64,000 bases of DNA from Calditrichales bacterium MX18-03. Its GTDB lineage: Bacteria; Bacillota; Clostridia; Lutisporales; Lutisporaceae. The notes under the pieces were generated by a model. The model did not search any database. It was given only the letters and a program-made list of their open reading frames with translations, and was not told the origin of the DNA. Each line of letters begins with the position of its first letter. Within the stretch, counting starts at the first letter, position 1. Positions 24,884 to 35,615 of the stretch are shown here, piece after piece. Location: NCBI GenBank assembly GCA_021083345.1, contig JAJGRE010000001.1:1178001-1242000 (forward strand), read 5' to 3'. Both the position numbers and the translations under genes were made by a program.

Positions 24884-25687
24884 TTACCTGCGTTTGGTGA
24901 AGCCGAACATTTTAACCAGCCTGGTCAAAAAACCCTCGTCCGACTCCAGATTCATAAAGGGAACATCCTCGCCCATAATCCTGCGGACGATATTCCTGTA
25001 AGCCTGGCCTGCCAGGGATGCTTCATTTGCAATCGCCGGCTCTCCCCTGTTGGTGGAAACCACGATCATGTCGTCATCAGGCACCACCCCTAGAAGGTCT
25101 ATGGCCAATATATCAATCATATCATCGATGTTCATCATATCTCCCCGCTTCACCATGTCAATCTTGATCCGGTTGATGACCAGCTGGGGATTTCGAAGGC
25201 CGCTGGCCTCCAACAGACCGATGATCCGGTCGGCATCCCTGACCGCAGAGACCTCAGGCGTCGTCACGACCACTGCACGGCTCGCGCCGGCTATGGCATT
25301 CTTGAAGCCTTGCTCGATGCCTGCCGGGCAGTCCACCATGACATAATCAAATTCTTCTGCCAGATCGGAGGTCAGCTTTTGCATCTGCTCCGGATTGACA
25401 GCGTTCTTGTCTTTTGTCTGAGCGGCAGGCAGCAAATACAGATTGGCAAACCGCTTGTCCTTTATCAAAGCCTGCCTTAAGCGGCAGCTTCCTTCAACCA
25501 CGTCCACCAGGTCATATACGATCCGGTTTTCCAAGCCCATTACCACATCCAGGTTTCTGAGTCCGATATCCGCATCCACCAGTACCACGCTTTTCCCTTT
25601 CAAGGACAAGCCGGTCCCGATATTGGCGGTGGTCGTTGTCTTGCCTACGCCGCCCTTACCGGATGTTACTACGATCACTTCTCCCAT
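24884..25687 (-). CDS. minD: Septum site-determining ATPase MinD
   Basis: 267 residues. The deviant Walker A KGGVGKTTTTANIG is at the N-terminus, with DADIGLRNLDVVMGLENR and VDCPAGIEQGF (Walker B). The C-terminal amphipathic helix FLTRLVKMFGFTKRR is the membrane-targeting sequence. MinD recruits MinC to the membrane. It follows minC and precedes minE by 16 bases. Confidence 0.98.
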   Translation of the reverse strand: MGEVIVVTSGKGGVGKTTTTANIGTGLSLKGKSVVLVDADIGLRNLDVVMGLENRIVYDLVDVVEGSCRLRQALIKDKRFANLYLLPAAQTKDKNAVNPEQMQKLTSDLAEEFDYVMVDCPAGIEQGFKNAIAGASRAVVVTTPEVSAVRDADRIIGLLEASGLRNPQLVINRIKIDMVKRGDMMNIDDMIDILAIDLLGVVPDDDMIVVSTNRGEPAIANEASLAGQAYRNIVRRIMGEDVPFMNLESDEGFLTRLVKMFGFTKRR

Positions 25688-25719
25688 TATATTACCTCCA
25701 AACTATCCATTCATCATCG

Positions 25720-26385
25720 CTATTTATTGGGCAAATAAGGTTCAACAACAATCATGCCCTGCTTGACCAACGCAATTTCCGGGTTGCTTATCTTGGGGCT
25801 GATGCTGTCCGGTGCCCGGGTGATGATATCCCCTATCCGAAGCTGCATCGGCTGAATCTTAAAAGCCACAATAAAAGCACTGTAGTCTCCGTTCACCCCG
25901 GCGTGTGCTATCCCACGCATGCTTCCCATGACGATAATGCTGCCGGCTGCCTTGATATGGGCACCGGGATTGACATCACCGATAATGACGATATTGCCTT
26001 TATAATCTATCAATTGTCCAGAACGAACTGTGGCTCTGACAACCAGGGCTTCGCCCTTTTGCACATGCTCATAGGGCAGCTGCTCCAGAATACCTGTGTC
26101 GCTGTGCTCTTCCCTGTCATGCTTCGAAGCAAAGCTAAGCTCGTTATAGCTTCCTGTAAAGGTCATGCCGTAGTCCTGCTCAATAATGCCCTTCAGTTCG
26201 TCGAATTCTTCCCTGCTCAACCTTTTCCCTTTGAAGTTAACGATCTTGGCACCTTCGAAAAACCGCTTGGAGGGTCTGATTTTTTTGTCCAGGTGGTTTT
26301 TTATGACTGAAACATCCAGTTCTTCTTTTAAGATGATGTACAAGCCTTCCTTCGTACCCTTGAAAACTACTGCATTGTCGTTCAT
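25720..26385 (-). CDS. minC: Septum site-determining protein MinC
   Basis: 221 residues. The N-terminal FtsZ-inhibiting domain (1-100) is followed by the C-terminal beta-helix (about 110-215) with TVRSGQLIDYKGNIVIIGDVNPGAHIKA-type turns, GSMRGIAHAG and AFKIQPMQLRIGD. It stops FtsZ rings forming at the poles. AAGGGG six bases before MNDNAVV sets the start. A 64-nt palindrome sits between it and mrdA. Confidence 0.96.
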   Translation of the reverse strand: MNDNAVVFKGTKEGLYIILKEELDVSVIKNHLDKKIRPSKRFFEGAKIVNFKGKRLSREEFDELKGIIEQDYGMTFTGSYNELSFASKHDREEHSDTGILEQLPYEHVQKGEALVVRATVRSGQLIDYKGNIVIIGDVNPGAHIKAAGSIIVMGSMRGIAHAGVNGDYSAFIVAFKIQPMQLRIGDIITRAPDSISPKISNPEIALVKQGMIVVEPYLPNK

Positions 26386-26522
26386 GATATACCCCTTGCC
26401 TGTCATCTATTGTCCGCTGCACAGCCGCGTTATGTAAATCAGATAATCCCTATATAGATTCTTCATCCTTCGCCTAATTCCTTCTTTTTCTTTAAAAATA
26501 AAAGAAAAAAGGTGGAAATGTA

Positions 26523-26586
26523 GGGACGGTTCTTGAATTGAATGATTGAATGCGAACATTTAATCATTCAATTCAAGAACCGTCCC
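26523..26586. repeat. Perfect 30-bp-stem palindrome, REPIN/MITE-like
   Basis: Bases 26523-26552 pair with 26557-26586, all Watson-Crick except one G-U, around the loop CGAA. The ends read TAGGGACGG and, inverted, TAGGGGACGG. The GGGACGGTTCTT head resembles dispersed palindromes that I recall from Clostridia genomes. It begins four bases past the mrdA stop. No run of T follows on the minus strand, so it is not a typical terminator. Confidence 0.8.
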
Positions 26587-26590
26587 CTAT

Positions 26591-29032
26591 TTACTGATAA
26601 AGGTTATTTTCGGGAATCACGGCATCATTGGCAGCATCAGGCGCCAAGTACTGCTCGATGATTGCCCTTGCTACAGGCGCATTATAATTGCCGTGTCCCC
26701 CCTGAAAGATCAGAACAGCAACTGCGATTTCCGGCTTTTCATACGGTGCAAAGGCCACAAACCAAGCGTGGTCGTCGTACCCCTTCCCAGCCTCTGCCGT
26801 ACCGGTCTTGCCCGATATGACCACTTTGCTGCCCACAAAGGCACTCCTGGCCGTACCACCCATTTCATTGGTCACGGCAAACATGCCCTTCTTTATGGCT
26901 TCCAGATTGGGTGCGTGGATTTCGATGCGGTCCTGGGGCTCCGGCCGGTTTACCAGCTTGACCGTTCCGTCATAGCTGATGACCTTGTCCACCAGGTAGG
27001 GCTTATAGCGGGTGCCGCCATTGACAAGAGTAGCAATATAATTCACCATCTGAAGGGGCGTCACATCATTCAGACCCTGTCCGATGACCGCATTCAGCAC
27101 ATTGCCCGGCTGCCACTTGCTTTCTGCCACATAGAAGATGACCCTGTCCATGACCTTGGTATCGGTTATCCCCAGCTCTTTCATTCTGTTCCTGATCAGT
27201 CGGGTACCGGGGTTATCATCGATGAACCCCTTGAATTCTTCCCTGACTTTCTCGTCCTTGATTTTCAGCGTATTCAACAGATAGCTGTTGAGATAGCGCT
27301 TATAAAGAGCTTTCTTATGCTCTGGTCCCTCCACATTTCCTGCATGCTCCGCCGACAGTTCAATGCCTGTTCGTTGTCCAAAGCCGAAATGCTGGGCATA
27401 GTTCTCAAAATTCTGACCTCCCATACGCCTTCCCACTTCAAAAAAGAAGTAATTGCAGGAATTCTTGATAGCCAGGATCACATCCTGGGATCCATGGGCA
27501 CGGTGAAGGGATTTCCAGATGGCACAGGAAGGTGATACGCCTGGAATAGCGGTATACGGTCCCTTGTCGTAAATCGTCTCACTGGTTGTGATGACCCTGT
27601 TTTCCAGACCGGCTACTGCACTGACCATTTTCATGGTGGAGCCTGGCGGCAGGGTAGCCGAAATCACGTTATTGATCAAGGGCTTCGGCGCATACACGTC
27701 CTTGCTTGTTGGCTGCATAAGCCGCCAGTTTTCCGTGCTGATACCGGCAGCAAAAAGGTTGGGGTCGAACTTGGGTTCACTGGCCATGGCCAGTATCTTT
27801 CCTGTGTTGACATCGATGGCCACAGCCGCACCGGAGGTTGCATTGGCATAGGCCTTGTCCTTCTTGTTCCCGCTTTGAATATCCGCCATTGTTGCTTTCA
27901 AGGCGTCTTCCGCCACCTTCTGCAGCTTGGAATCAATGGTCAGGAAAACCGTATCGCCGGGCGTGGGGTCAATTTCGTTCAAGGTATTCATCAGTGTCCC
28001 GTTGACATTGACTTCGATCTGTTTGGAGCCGTGCTGACCCTTCAAGTACTTCTCCATGGACTGCTCAATGCCCGATTTCCCCATCAGGTCCTGGGGCGTA
28101 TAGCCCTGCTTTACCAGCTCATCCAGCTCACTGCCTATTTTGCTCATATAACCGATGATATGGCCGGCAAAATTACCTCCCGGGTACGATCGGAGCGGTC
28201 TTTCAATAATCTCAACGCCGGTCAGAAAGATCCTGTTCTCTTCAATTTTGGCGCGGGTGACTTCCTTGATGTTGGCTGCGATTTCTACGGGCTCATAGGC
28301 CTTGAACCGGTTCTGGCCGATCAGGTATTTGACAGCCAGTATCTTCTTGGCCTGATCATCTTTATACATATCTCTCGGAATATTGTACTTGGAAAGCAGT
28401 GCTCCGAATACTTCCTCAGCAGTCGCTTCCACTTTGAAGCCGTTTGCTTCCTTCCATTTTTTTTCTTCCTTGGCAAAGGTAAACTGGAACTCCTCCATGT
28501 CAAAGGGCAGCTCCACATTGTTGTCTTCCTTTAAGATTTCATAGGCTTCCACGTCAATCACATCGGCCGGAATGCCGTAATCGGCTTTCAGCTTGTTAAA
28601 TGCATCCCGAGCGCCAGCCTGATCAGGAATACCGTATTTCCTTTTCCAGTTCAGCTCATCCTCCTTGTAGGCAAACCGCACCGGATTGATGAAAATCGGA
28701 ATATCATCCTTGTAACTGTCGCCGTTTTGCTCAATGATATTCAGTACCGACAGGGCAATCTCATTCAATGAGGCCTGCGGGATCTCCGTCTTCATGATAT
28801 TGACGGAATAGCTCTGCTTGTTGCCGGCAACAATACGCCCGAACCGGTCTACGATATTTCCCCGGGGCGCCGTAACGGTAATATTCCGTGTCCTGATGGT
28901 CTCGGATTTTTTTCTATAATATTCGCCCTTAACGATCTGCAGGTCCGCAAGCTTGAAGACGATAACCAGCAGAATAAGGACCACCACTGCTCTGATGATA
29001 TCCAACCTGTCCTTGAAATACTTTTTCAACAT
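26591..29032 (-). CDS. mrdA: Penicillin-binding protein 2 (class B transpeptidase)
   Basis: About 813 residues, much longer than the ~630 of E. coli PBP2. One N-terminal span (IIRAVVVLILLVIVFKLADL), pedestal start TAPRGNIVDRFGRIVAGN, then the transpeptidase with SxxK in PPGSTMKM, SxN in KNSCNYF and KTG in SGKTGTAE. The extra length lies in the pedestal (about 85-270), which seems to hold two similar ~60-residue units, and in a helical insert before YVAESKWQPG. It cross-links peptidoglycan with the MreBCD elongation machinery. GGTGG precedes MLKKYF. Confidence 0.95.
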   Translation of the reverse strand: MLKKYFKDRLDIIRAVVVLILLVIVFKLADLQIVKGEYYRKKSETIRTRNITVTAPRGNIVDRFGRIVAGNKQSYSVNIMKTEIPQASLNEIALSVLNIIEQNGDSYKDDIPIFINPVRFAYKEDELNWKRKYGIPDQAGARDAFNKLKADYGIPADVIDVEAYEILKEDNNVELPFDMEEFQFTFAKEEKKWKEANGFKVEATAEEVFGALLSKYNIPRDMYKDDQAKKILAVKYLIGQNRFKAYEPVEIAANIKEVTRAKIEENRIFLTGVEIIERPLRSYPGGNFAGHIIGYMSKIGSELDELVKQGYTPQDLMGKSGIEQSMEKYLKGQHGSKQIEVNVNGTLMNTLNEIDPTPGDTVFLTIDSKLQKVAEDALKATMADIQSGNKKDKAYANATSGAAVAIDVNTGKILAMASEPKFDPNLFAAGISTENWRLMQPTSKDVYAPKPLINNVISATLPPGSTMKMVSAVAGLENRVITTSETIYDKGPYTAIPGVSPSCAIWKSLHRAHGSQDVILAIKNSCNYFFFEVGRRMGGQNFENYAQHFGFGQRTGIELSAEHAGNVEGPEHKKALYKRYLNSYLLNTLKIKDEKVREEFKGFIDDNPGTRLIRNRMKELGITDTKVMDRVIFYVAESKWQPGNVLNAVIGQGLNDVTPLQMVNYIATLVNGGTRYKPYLVDKVISYDGTVKLVNRPEPQDRIEIHAPNLEAIKKGMFAVTNEMGGTARSAFVGSKVVISGKTGTAEAGKGYDDHAWFVAFAPYEKPEIAVAVLIFQGGHGNYNAPVARAIIEQYLAPDAANDAVIPENNLYQ

Positions 29033-29059
29033 ATGACCACCCAATCATCACATAATCTA

Positions 29060-29572
29060 TTAATAAATCCTTCGATTCATAAAATCCATCTCATCCAACC
29101 TGTATATATACCTGTACACCAAGGCGCCAATGGCTGCGTTGTAGATGCTCTGCGGCAAGATCACATGCATGAGCGTCTGAACGTAAGTAATGCCTGTGCC
29201 TGCCAAATTATTGGTCAGATAGGCCAGCATGAAGTAAAGGTGCTGCGCTGTGAAAACAGCTGCCAGATTGAAGATGACGGCTGGCAGATAGCTGTCCTTA
29301 AACACGTTTTCATGCATCTGCCCGATGAGATAGCCGGTCAGCATATTGGAAAAGGCATTCATGCCGATGGTTATGCCGTACATCATATCCAGCAGTAAAC
29401 CGATGCTCAGTCCCAAAAACGCACCAAAACCGCTGCCTCTCATGATGGCAAAAGCAACGATCAATGCCAGACCCAGGTCCGGCTTAATCCCATAGATGCG
29501 TGTATATTGCAGTAGAGTCGACTCCAGTATTAAGCTGACAACAGCCAGAAGGCTTACAATCACTATCCTCAC
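29060..29572 (-). CDS. mreD: Rod shape-determining protein MreD
   Basis: 170 residues, five or six membrane spans. Recognisable elements are LLQYTRIYGIKPDLGLALIVAFAIMRG and GLSIGLLLDMMYG. It links MreC to the wall synthesis machinery. It begins with GTG behind GGGG. Between mreC (19 bases) and mrdA (27 bases). Confidence 0.94.
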   Translation of the reverse strand: MRIVIVSLLAVVSLILESTLLQYTRIYGIKPDLGLALIVAFAIMRGSGFGAFLGLSIGLLLDMMYGITIGMNAFSNMLTGYLIGQMHENVFKDSYLPAVIFNLAAVFTAQHLYFMLAYLTNNLAGTGITYVQTLMHVILPQSIYNAAIGALVYRYIYRLDEMDFMNRRIY

Positions 29573-29590
29573 GGTGCTTCCCCTTTTATC

Positions 29591-30406
29591 CTATTCGCTG
29601 TATTTCAGTACAAAAACTTCTTCCAGACGCTTGAAATCTACCGCCGGCTCGATGACCACCATCTTTTGCAGTTTCCGCTCCTGCTTCTCAACGCTTTTCA
29701 CTTTGCCGATATACAATCCTTTGGGCAGGGTACTGTACTCTGAGGTAATGATGTCATCGCCCTTTACAATATCGGCCTCAAGGTCCATAATGGCAATCAC
29801 ATCGGAATCATTGCTCCCCGATACGATGCCCAGATCCCGCGTCCTGTTGACTATGATGCTGACTGAGCTTCGCTCGTCAATGATCGAGAGGATCTTTGAG
29901 TAGTTGCCGCCTGTTTCGATAACCTTTCCTACCAGATAGCCGTGGCCTGCGATGACGGCATCATTAACTGCCACACCATCCCGGCTTCCCTTATTGATGG
30001 TATAGACGTCGAACCAGTTCCCAGGGTCCCTGCCGGTGACCCCTGCTCCAATATAGCTATACTGCTCGTTTGCTTCGGTAAAATCCAGGAGGCTCCTCAG
30101 TCTGTTATTCTCAAGGGCCATTTGGATCAATTGCCTGTTCTGTTCCTGCAGCTTTTCCACTTCTTCTTTAAGCGCTGTGTTCTCTGCCTTCAGGTTCCTG
30201 ATCTCATACAGGTTCCGGAAGGTGTTCCTGAAAAATTCGGTTGAAGAATAAACCACTCGCTGAACCGGCGTCATTATCCTTCCTATGATACCGTCAACAG
30301 CAGTAGGTCTTGTCCTACCATGGGATGTAAAAACGATAACCATGATGAGCATCATCGAGACGACAATCACGGTTATCAGAAGCTTGTTTCTTAGAATTCT
30401 CATCAT
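29591..30406 (-). CDS. mreC: Rod shape-determining protein MreC
   Basis: 271 residues: an N-terminal membrane span (LLITVIVVSMMLIMVIVF), a coiled coil (YEIRNLKAENTALKEEVEKLQEQN), then the two beta-barrels with GVTGRDPGNWFDVYTINKGSRDGV and STLPKGLYIGKVKSVE. It is a periplasm-side scaffold for PBP2 and MreB. GAGGTGAGG precedes the ATG pair. Confidence 0.96.
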   Translation of the reverse strand: MMRILRNKLLITVIVVSMMLIMVIVFTSHGRTRPTAVDGIIGRIMTPVQRVVYSSTEFFRNTFRNLYEIRNLKAENTALKEEVEKLQEQNRQLIQMALENNRLRSLLDFTEANEQYSYIGAGVTGRDPGNWFDVYTINKGSRDGVAVNDAVIAGHGYLVGKVIETGGNYSKILSIIDERSSVSIIVNRTRDLGIVSGSNDSDVIAIMDLEADIVKGDDIITSEYSTLPKGLYIGKVKSVEKQERKLQKMVVIEPAVDFKRLEEVFVLKYSE

Positions 30407-30446
30407 AACCTCACCTCATCCTGTGTCCGGCACCCCTTTACATGTG

Positions 30447-32209
<1,763 letters not shown>

Positions 32210-32219
32210 TCATAGCTCC

Positions 32220-32789
32220 TCACAGCAGCTTCACACCGAAGCGCTCAAAAATCCGGGCCAGCCTGAATAGCGGAAGCCCCACCACATTGAAGTAATCTCC
32301 CTCAATCCCCTCGACAAACAGCGAACCTAGTCCCTGAATGGCATAAGCGCCGGCCTTATCCGCGGGTTCACCGCTTCCGATATAACGGCTGATCTCCTCA
32401 TCCGACAGCGGCTTTATCCTGACACGGGTACACTCATACTCCGTAATGCTTTTTCCGGAAGTATTATGTATGACGGATACGCCTGACAGCACTTCATGGG
32501 TCCGCCCCGAAAGCTTCCTCAACATCTCGAAGGCATCCCGGCTATCTTTCGGTTTCCCCATCACCTCATCCAGAAAAACAACCGTGTCCGAGCCGATGAT
32601 CAGCGCTTCCCCGGAAATGCCGGGTACAACATCCAATGCCTTCATATAGGCAAAATGCTTCACTAGTTCATTGGGTGCCAAATCCAGCACTTTCTCTTCA
32701 AAGCCGGAGGGCACCACGGTAAAATCAACCCCGACCTGTGCAAGCAATTCCCTTCGCCTTGGCGAATTCGATGCCAGTATCACTCTCAT
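32220..32789 (-). CDS. maf: Maf-type nucleoside triphosphate pyrophosphatase
   Basis: 189 residues. ILASNSPRRRELLAQVG, IGSDTVVFLDEVMGKPKD and AYAIQGLGSLFVEGIEGDYFNVVGLP are the family signatures. Maf proteins hydrolyse dTTP, UTP and modified pyrimidine triphosphates, and overexpression blocks septation in Bacillus. Positioned between DUF4321 and radC. Confidence 0.96.
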   Translation of the reverse strand: MRVILASNSPRRRELLAQVGVDFTVVPSGFEEKVLDLAPNELVKHFAYMKALDVVPGISGEALIIGSDTVVFLDEVMGKPKDSRDAFEMLRKLSGRTHEVLSGVSVIHNTSGKSITEYECTRVRIKPLSDEEISRYIGSGEPADKAGAYAIQGLGSLFVEGIEGDYFNVVGLPLFRLARIFERFGVKLL

Positions 32790-32813
32790 GCCTCTAACCT
32801 CTTTTAGTGATTA

Positions 32814-33065
32814 CTAAAACTTTCTATAAAAGTAAATGGCAAGCAAAATGCCCAGAATGCAAAACATATTGATATTCAAGGTCAAACCCAGTGTCAGCTT
32901 GAGAATCCCCAAGTCCCACGTATGGGTGGAAAAACCGAAGGGATAACCGAACTTCAATGCCGGCAGCTGCTTCCCCAGCAGATCGCTGAGGAATCCGCCC
33001 AATACAATGCCTGACAGGAGCATAAATGCCAAAATCAAGCTGTTCTTCGTGTGTTCCTTTCTCAT
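32814..33065 (-). CDS. DUF4321 small membrane protein
   Basis: 83 residues with two or three membrane spans (LILAFMLLSGIVLGGFL and MFCILGILLAIYFYRKF). FGYPFGFSTHTWDLGILKLTLGLTLNIN matches the DUF4321 family as I know it, which usually lies just upstream of maf. Function unknown. GGAG 8 nt before MRKEHTKN sets the start. It is the first gene of the maf-radC-mre-mrdA-min operon. Confidence 0.82.
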   Translation of the reverse strand: MRKEHTKNSLILAFMLLSGIVLGGFLSDLLGKQLPALKFGYPFGFSTHTWDLGILKLTLGLTLNINMFCILGILLAIYFYRKF

Positions 33066-33186
33066 CCTTTCATCTCCTTTAGTATTGACAAAAAATGACT
33101 CCCTCATAATCCGTGGTCTAAATTATTTTATGCCTGTCCGTCATGATGGGAATTTGATTGCTTCTACATTTTTACCGTCATAGTTT

Positions 33187-33215
33187 AGTTTAACATTTTA
33201 GAATTTGGACTTCAA
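33187..33215 (-). promoter_or_regulatory. Promoter of the DUF4321-maf-radC-mre-mrdA-min operon
   Basis: TTGAAG (33215-33210), a 17-nt spacer and TAAACT (33192-33187), four of six matches in each box. Leader about 120 nt. Confidence 0.6.
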
Positions 33216-33313
33216 CTTTTTTGGCAGTAATTTGCCATGGGAAGCGCACGTTTTTTTACATTTTTTAACATTTTTTTCTCTTTAAAGTGGAAAAGCCATA
33301 CTTTTCACTCGAT

Positions 33314-33347
33314 AAAAAAAGCCGCATATCAGTCTGCGGCTTTTTTT
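33314..33347. terminator. Terminator after rnfB
   Basis: AAAAAAAGCCGCA pairs with TGCGGCTTTTTTT, one base past the rnfB stop. It works in both directions and ends the rnf operon. Confidence 0.92.
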
Positions 33348-33348
33348 A

Positions 33349-34323
33349 CTATTTCATTTCAATGGCTTTCTTGGGGCATTTGGCAACACATTGACTGCAG
33401 CCGACACATTTGTCTTCCAGAATCTTGTGTTTGCCCTTCAGTTCTCCCTCAATGGCTTCAAAATTGCAGTGCTTTTTACAGATCGTGCAGCCAATGCACT
33501 TGTCGTCAATGATGGCAGCCTTCTTGCGGTTCTTGAAGTTGGCATAGATCGTCTTGGTGGGGCAGGCTTCTGCGCACATCATGCAGTTGACACATTTGCT
33601 GTAATCGATCTTTGCAAGATTGTTTTCAAATACAATCGCATCAAATTTACAAGCTTTAACGCATTTCTGGCATGCGATGCAGCCCACCTTGCAGGATTCC
33701 ATGACTGCCTTGCCCTTTTCTGTATTTTTGCAGAGTACCCTGACTTCTTTGGAAACTGGGACCAGCTCGATAATATTTTTTGGACATACTGCAATGCACT
33801 TCTTACATGCCGTACATTTTTCTTCATCTACGACAGCTACCCCGTTGACAACATGAATGGCATCGAAGGGGCAAGCCTTGACACAGGTTCCCAGCCCTGT
33901 GCAGCCGAAGCGGCAGCTTTTGGAACCGCCTGCCAGCATCTCTGCCGCCTTGCAGTCCTCTATACCGAAATACTCGTATTTTTCTTTTGCATTATTTTTA
34001 TCACCACAGCAGATGACCCTGGCAACATGCTTTTCCATGCTGTCGGCTTCAACGCCCATCAACGCTGCAATCTTCGCTGCCAGTTCAGACCCCCCTACCG
34101 GACATGCGGTAATGGCGGCGTCGCCTTTCACGATTGCATCCGCCAGGGCATCACAGCCTGCATACCCGCAGCCGCCGCAATTTGCTCCCGGCAGTACATT
34201 TCTGATATCCGTCACCCTGGGGTCAACCTCTACTGCAAACTTCTTTGATGCAAAAGCCAGCACCAAGCCAAAGAAAATTGCCAGGCCACCCAGTGTTACA
34301 ACCGGCCACAAAACCATATTCAT
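33349..34323 (-). CDS. rnfB: Rnf complex subunit RnfB, polyferredoxin type
   Basis: About 324 residues. An N-terminal membrane helix, the NCGGCGYAGCDALA iron-sulfur domain, then six further ferredoxin-like cysteine motifs (CTGLGTCVKACP-, CTACKKCIAVCP, CIACQKCVKAC, CVNCMMCAEACP, CIGCTICKKHC, CVGCSQCVAKCP). It accepts electrons from reduced ferredoxin at the cytosolic face. GAGGTG upstream of MNMVLWPVV sets the start, giving the usual clostridial N-terminus. Last gene of rnfCDGEAB. Confidence 0.96.
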   Translation of the reverse strand: MNMVLWPVVTLGGLAIFFGLVLAFASKKFAVEVDPRVTDIRNVLPGANCGGCGYAGCDALADAIVKGDAAITACPVGGSELAAKIAALMGVEADSMEKHVARVICCGDKNNAKEKYEYFGIEDCKAAEMLAGGSKSCRFGCTGLGTCVKACPFDAIHVVNGVAVVDEEKCTACKKCIAVCPKNIIELVPVSKEVRVLCKNTEKGKAVMESCKVGCIACQKCVKACKFDAIVFENNLAKIDYSKCVNCMMCAEACPTKTIYANFKNRKKAAIIDDKCIGCTICKKHCNFEAIEGELKGKHKILEDKCVGCSQCVAKCPKKAIEMK

Positions 34324-34394
34324 AAAGGTGATCACCTCTTTCATAAAAAATCCGACTTGCGCCGTCTACGCGCGGCGTATATTTGCCGCGTCTG

Positions 34395-34979
34395 TTAGAA
34401 AAATTTGGAGAACAATCCTCCGAAGCCAAGGAATGCAATGGAGAAAAGGCTTGCTGCAATCATCGCGATGGGGAAGCCTTCCAATGCCTTGGGGATCGGA
34501 GCCGTTTCCAGCCGTTCCCTTACACCGGCAAACAGGACGATAGCCACTGTAAAGCTGATACCGCCGTAAATGCCGTTGAACAAAGTTGTAATGAGATTAT
34601 AGCTGCTCTGAATATTCAGGATGGCTACACCCAATACGGCGCAGTTTGTGGTGATTAGGGGAAGATATACGCCCAGGGCCTGATACAGAGTGGGGCTGGT
34701 CTTTTTGATTACCATTTCCACAAATTGAACCAAACCGGCAATAACCAGGATAAAGGCTATTGTCTGCATATATTCGATATGAAGCGGTACCAGCACAAAA
34801 TACTGCACCAGCCAGCTCATAACGGAAGCCAAGCCCATGACGAACGTAACGGCTACACTCATGCCGATAGCCGTTTCAACCTTTTTGGAAACGCCCAGGA
34901 AGGGACATATCCCCAAAAACCTTGAAAGCACGAAGTTATTTATAAATACGGTACTGACCAATAATAATAATAGTGTCAT
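34395..34979 (-). CDS. rnfA: Rnf complex membrane subunit RnfA
   Basis: 194 residues with six spans. FINNFVLSRFLGICPFLGVSKK and LPLITTNCAVLGVAI carry the two half-site cysteines that together with RnfE hold an intramembrane 2Fe-2S cluster. RnfA and RnfE are homologous and insert with opposite topology. GGAGG precedes the ATG. Confidence 0.97.
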   Translation of the reverse strand: MTLLLLLVSTVFINNFVLSRFLGICPFLGVSKKVETAIGMSVAVTFVMGLASVMSWLVQYFVLVPLHIEYMQTIAFILVIAGLVQFVEMVIKKTSPTLYQALGVYLPLITTNCAVLGVAILNIQSSYNLITTLFNGIYGGISFTVAIVLFAGVRERLETAPIPKALEGFPIAMIAASLFSIAFLGFGGLFSKFF

Positions 34980-34993
34980 TACGCTGCCCTCCT

Positions 34994-35590
34994 CTAAGCT
35001 TTCTTACGCGAAGTAAGTTTGTTTACTGCAGCAATTGTCAAACCAAAGACAAGGAATCCGCCGGGGGGCAGTATCATGATCAAAGCCGGCTCGAAGCCTG
35101 CGCCGAAAAGTGGCATGCCGAAGATCGTTCCGGCTCCCAGGATCTCCCTGACAGAGCTGATGATGACAAGTGCCAATGTAAAGCCGATGCCCATTCCGAT
35201 ACCGTCCATGACGGAATTGAGTGGCGGGTTTTTGGCAGCAAAAGACTCTGCCCTGGCGAGGATAATACAGTTAACAACGATCAGGGGTATGAATATCCCC
35301 AGCTGTTTGTCCAGTTCCGGTGAAAAGGCCTGTATCAGCATCTGCACCGCTGTAACGAAGGTTGCTATGACTACGATATAAATCGGGATCCTGACTTCAT
35401 TTGGAACAATTTTCTTGATTGCCGATATAATCAGGTTGGAGCCGATCAGAACGGCGGTTGCAGCTATTCCCATGCCGATCCCGTTAAACAGCGCAGTTGT
35501 AACAGCCAGCGTAGGGCATGTTCCCAGAACCAGTCTCAATACAGGATTTTCTTTAATGATGCCGTTCTTAAAATCCTTCCACAAATTCAT
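34994..35590 (-). CDS. rnfE: Rnf complex membrane subunit RnfE
   Basis: 198 residues with six spans. NPVLRLVLGTCPTLAVTTALFNGIGMG and LIVVNCIILARAESFA carry the conserved cysteines shared with RnfA. GGAGGTGAAGTAG precedes the ATG. It lies 25 bases after rnfG and 14 before rnfA. Confidence 0.97.
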   Translation of the reverse strand: MNLWKDFKNGIIKENPVLRLVLGTCPTLAVTTALFNGIGMGIAATAVLIGSNLIISAIKKIVPNEVRIPIYIVVIATFVTAVQMLIQAFSPELDKQLGIFIPLIVVNCIILARAESFAAKNPPLNSVMDGIGMGIGFTLALVIISSVREILGAGTIFGMPLFGAGFEPALIMILPPGGFLVFGLTIAAVNKLTSRKKA

Positions 35591-35615
35591 CTACTTCACC
35601 TCCAAGTTAATATTT

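Noticed and set aside
26237-26422. Extra minus-strand frame over the start of minC
   Set aside because: It overlaps minC in another frame and has no ribosome site.
33221-33235. TTGGCAGTAATTTGC as a second sigma-54 promoter
   Set aside because: The GG to GC offset is 11 instead of 12 nt, and a plausible sigma-A promoter lies just beside it.
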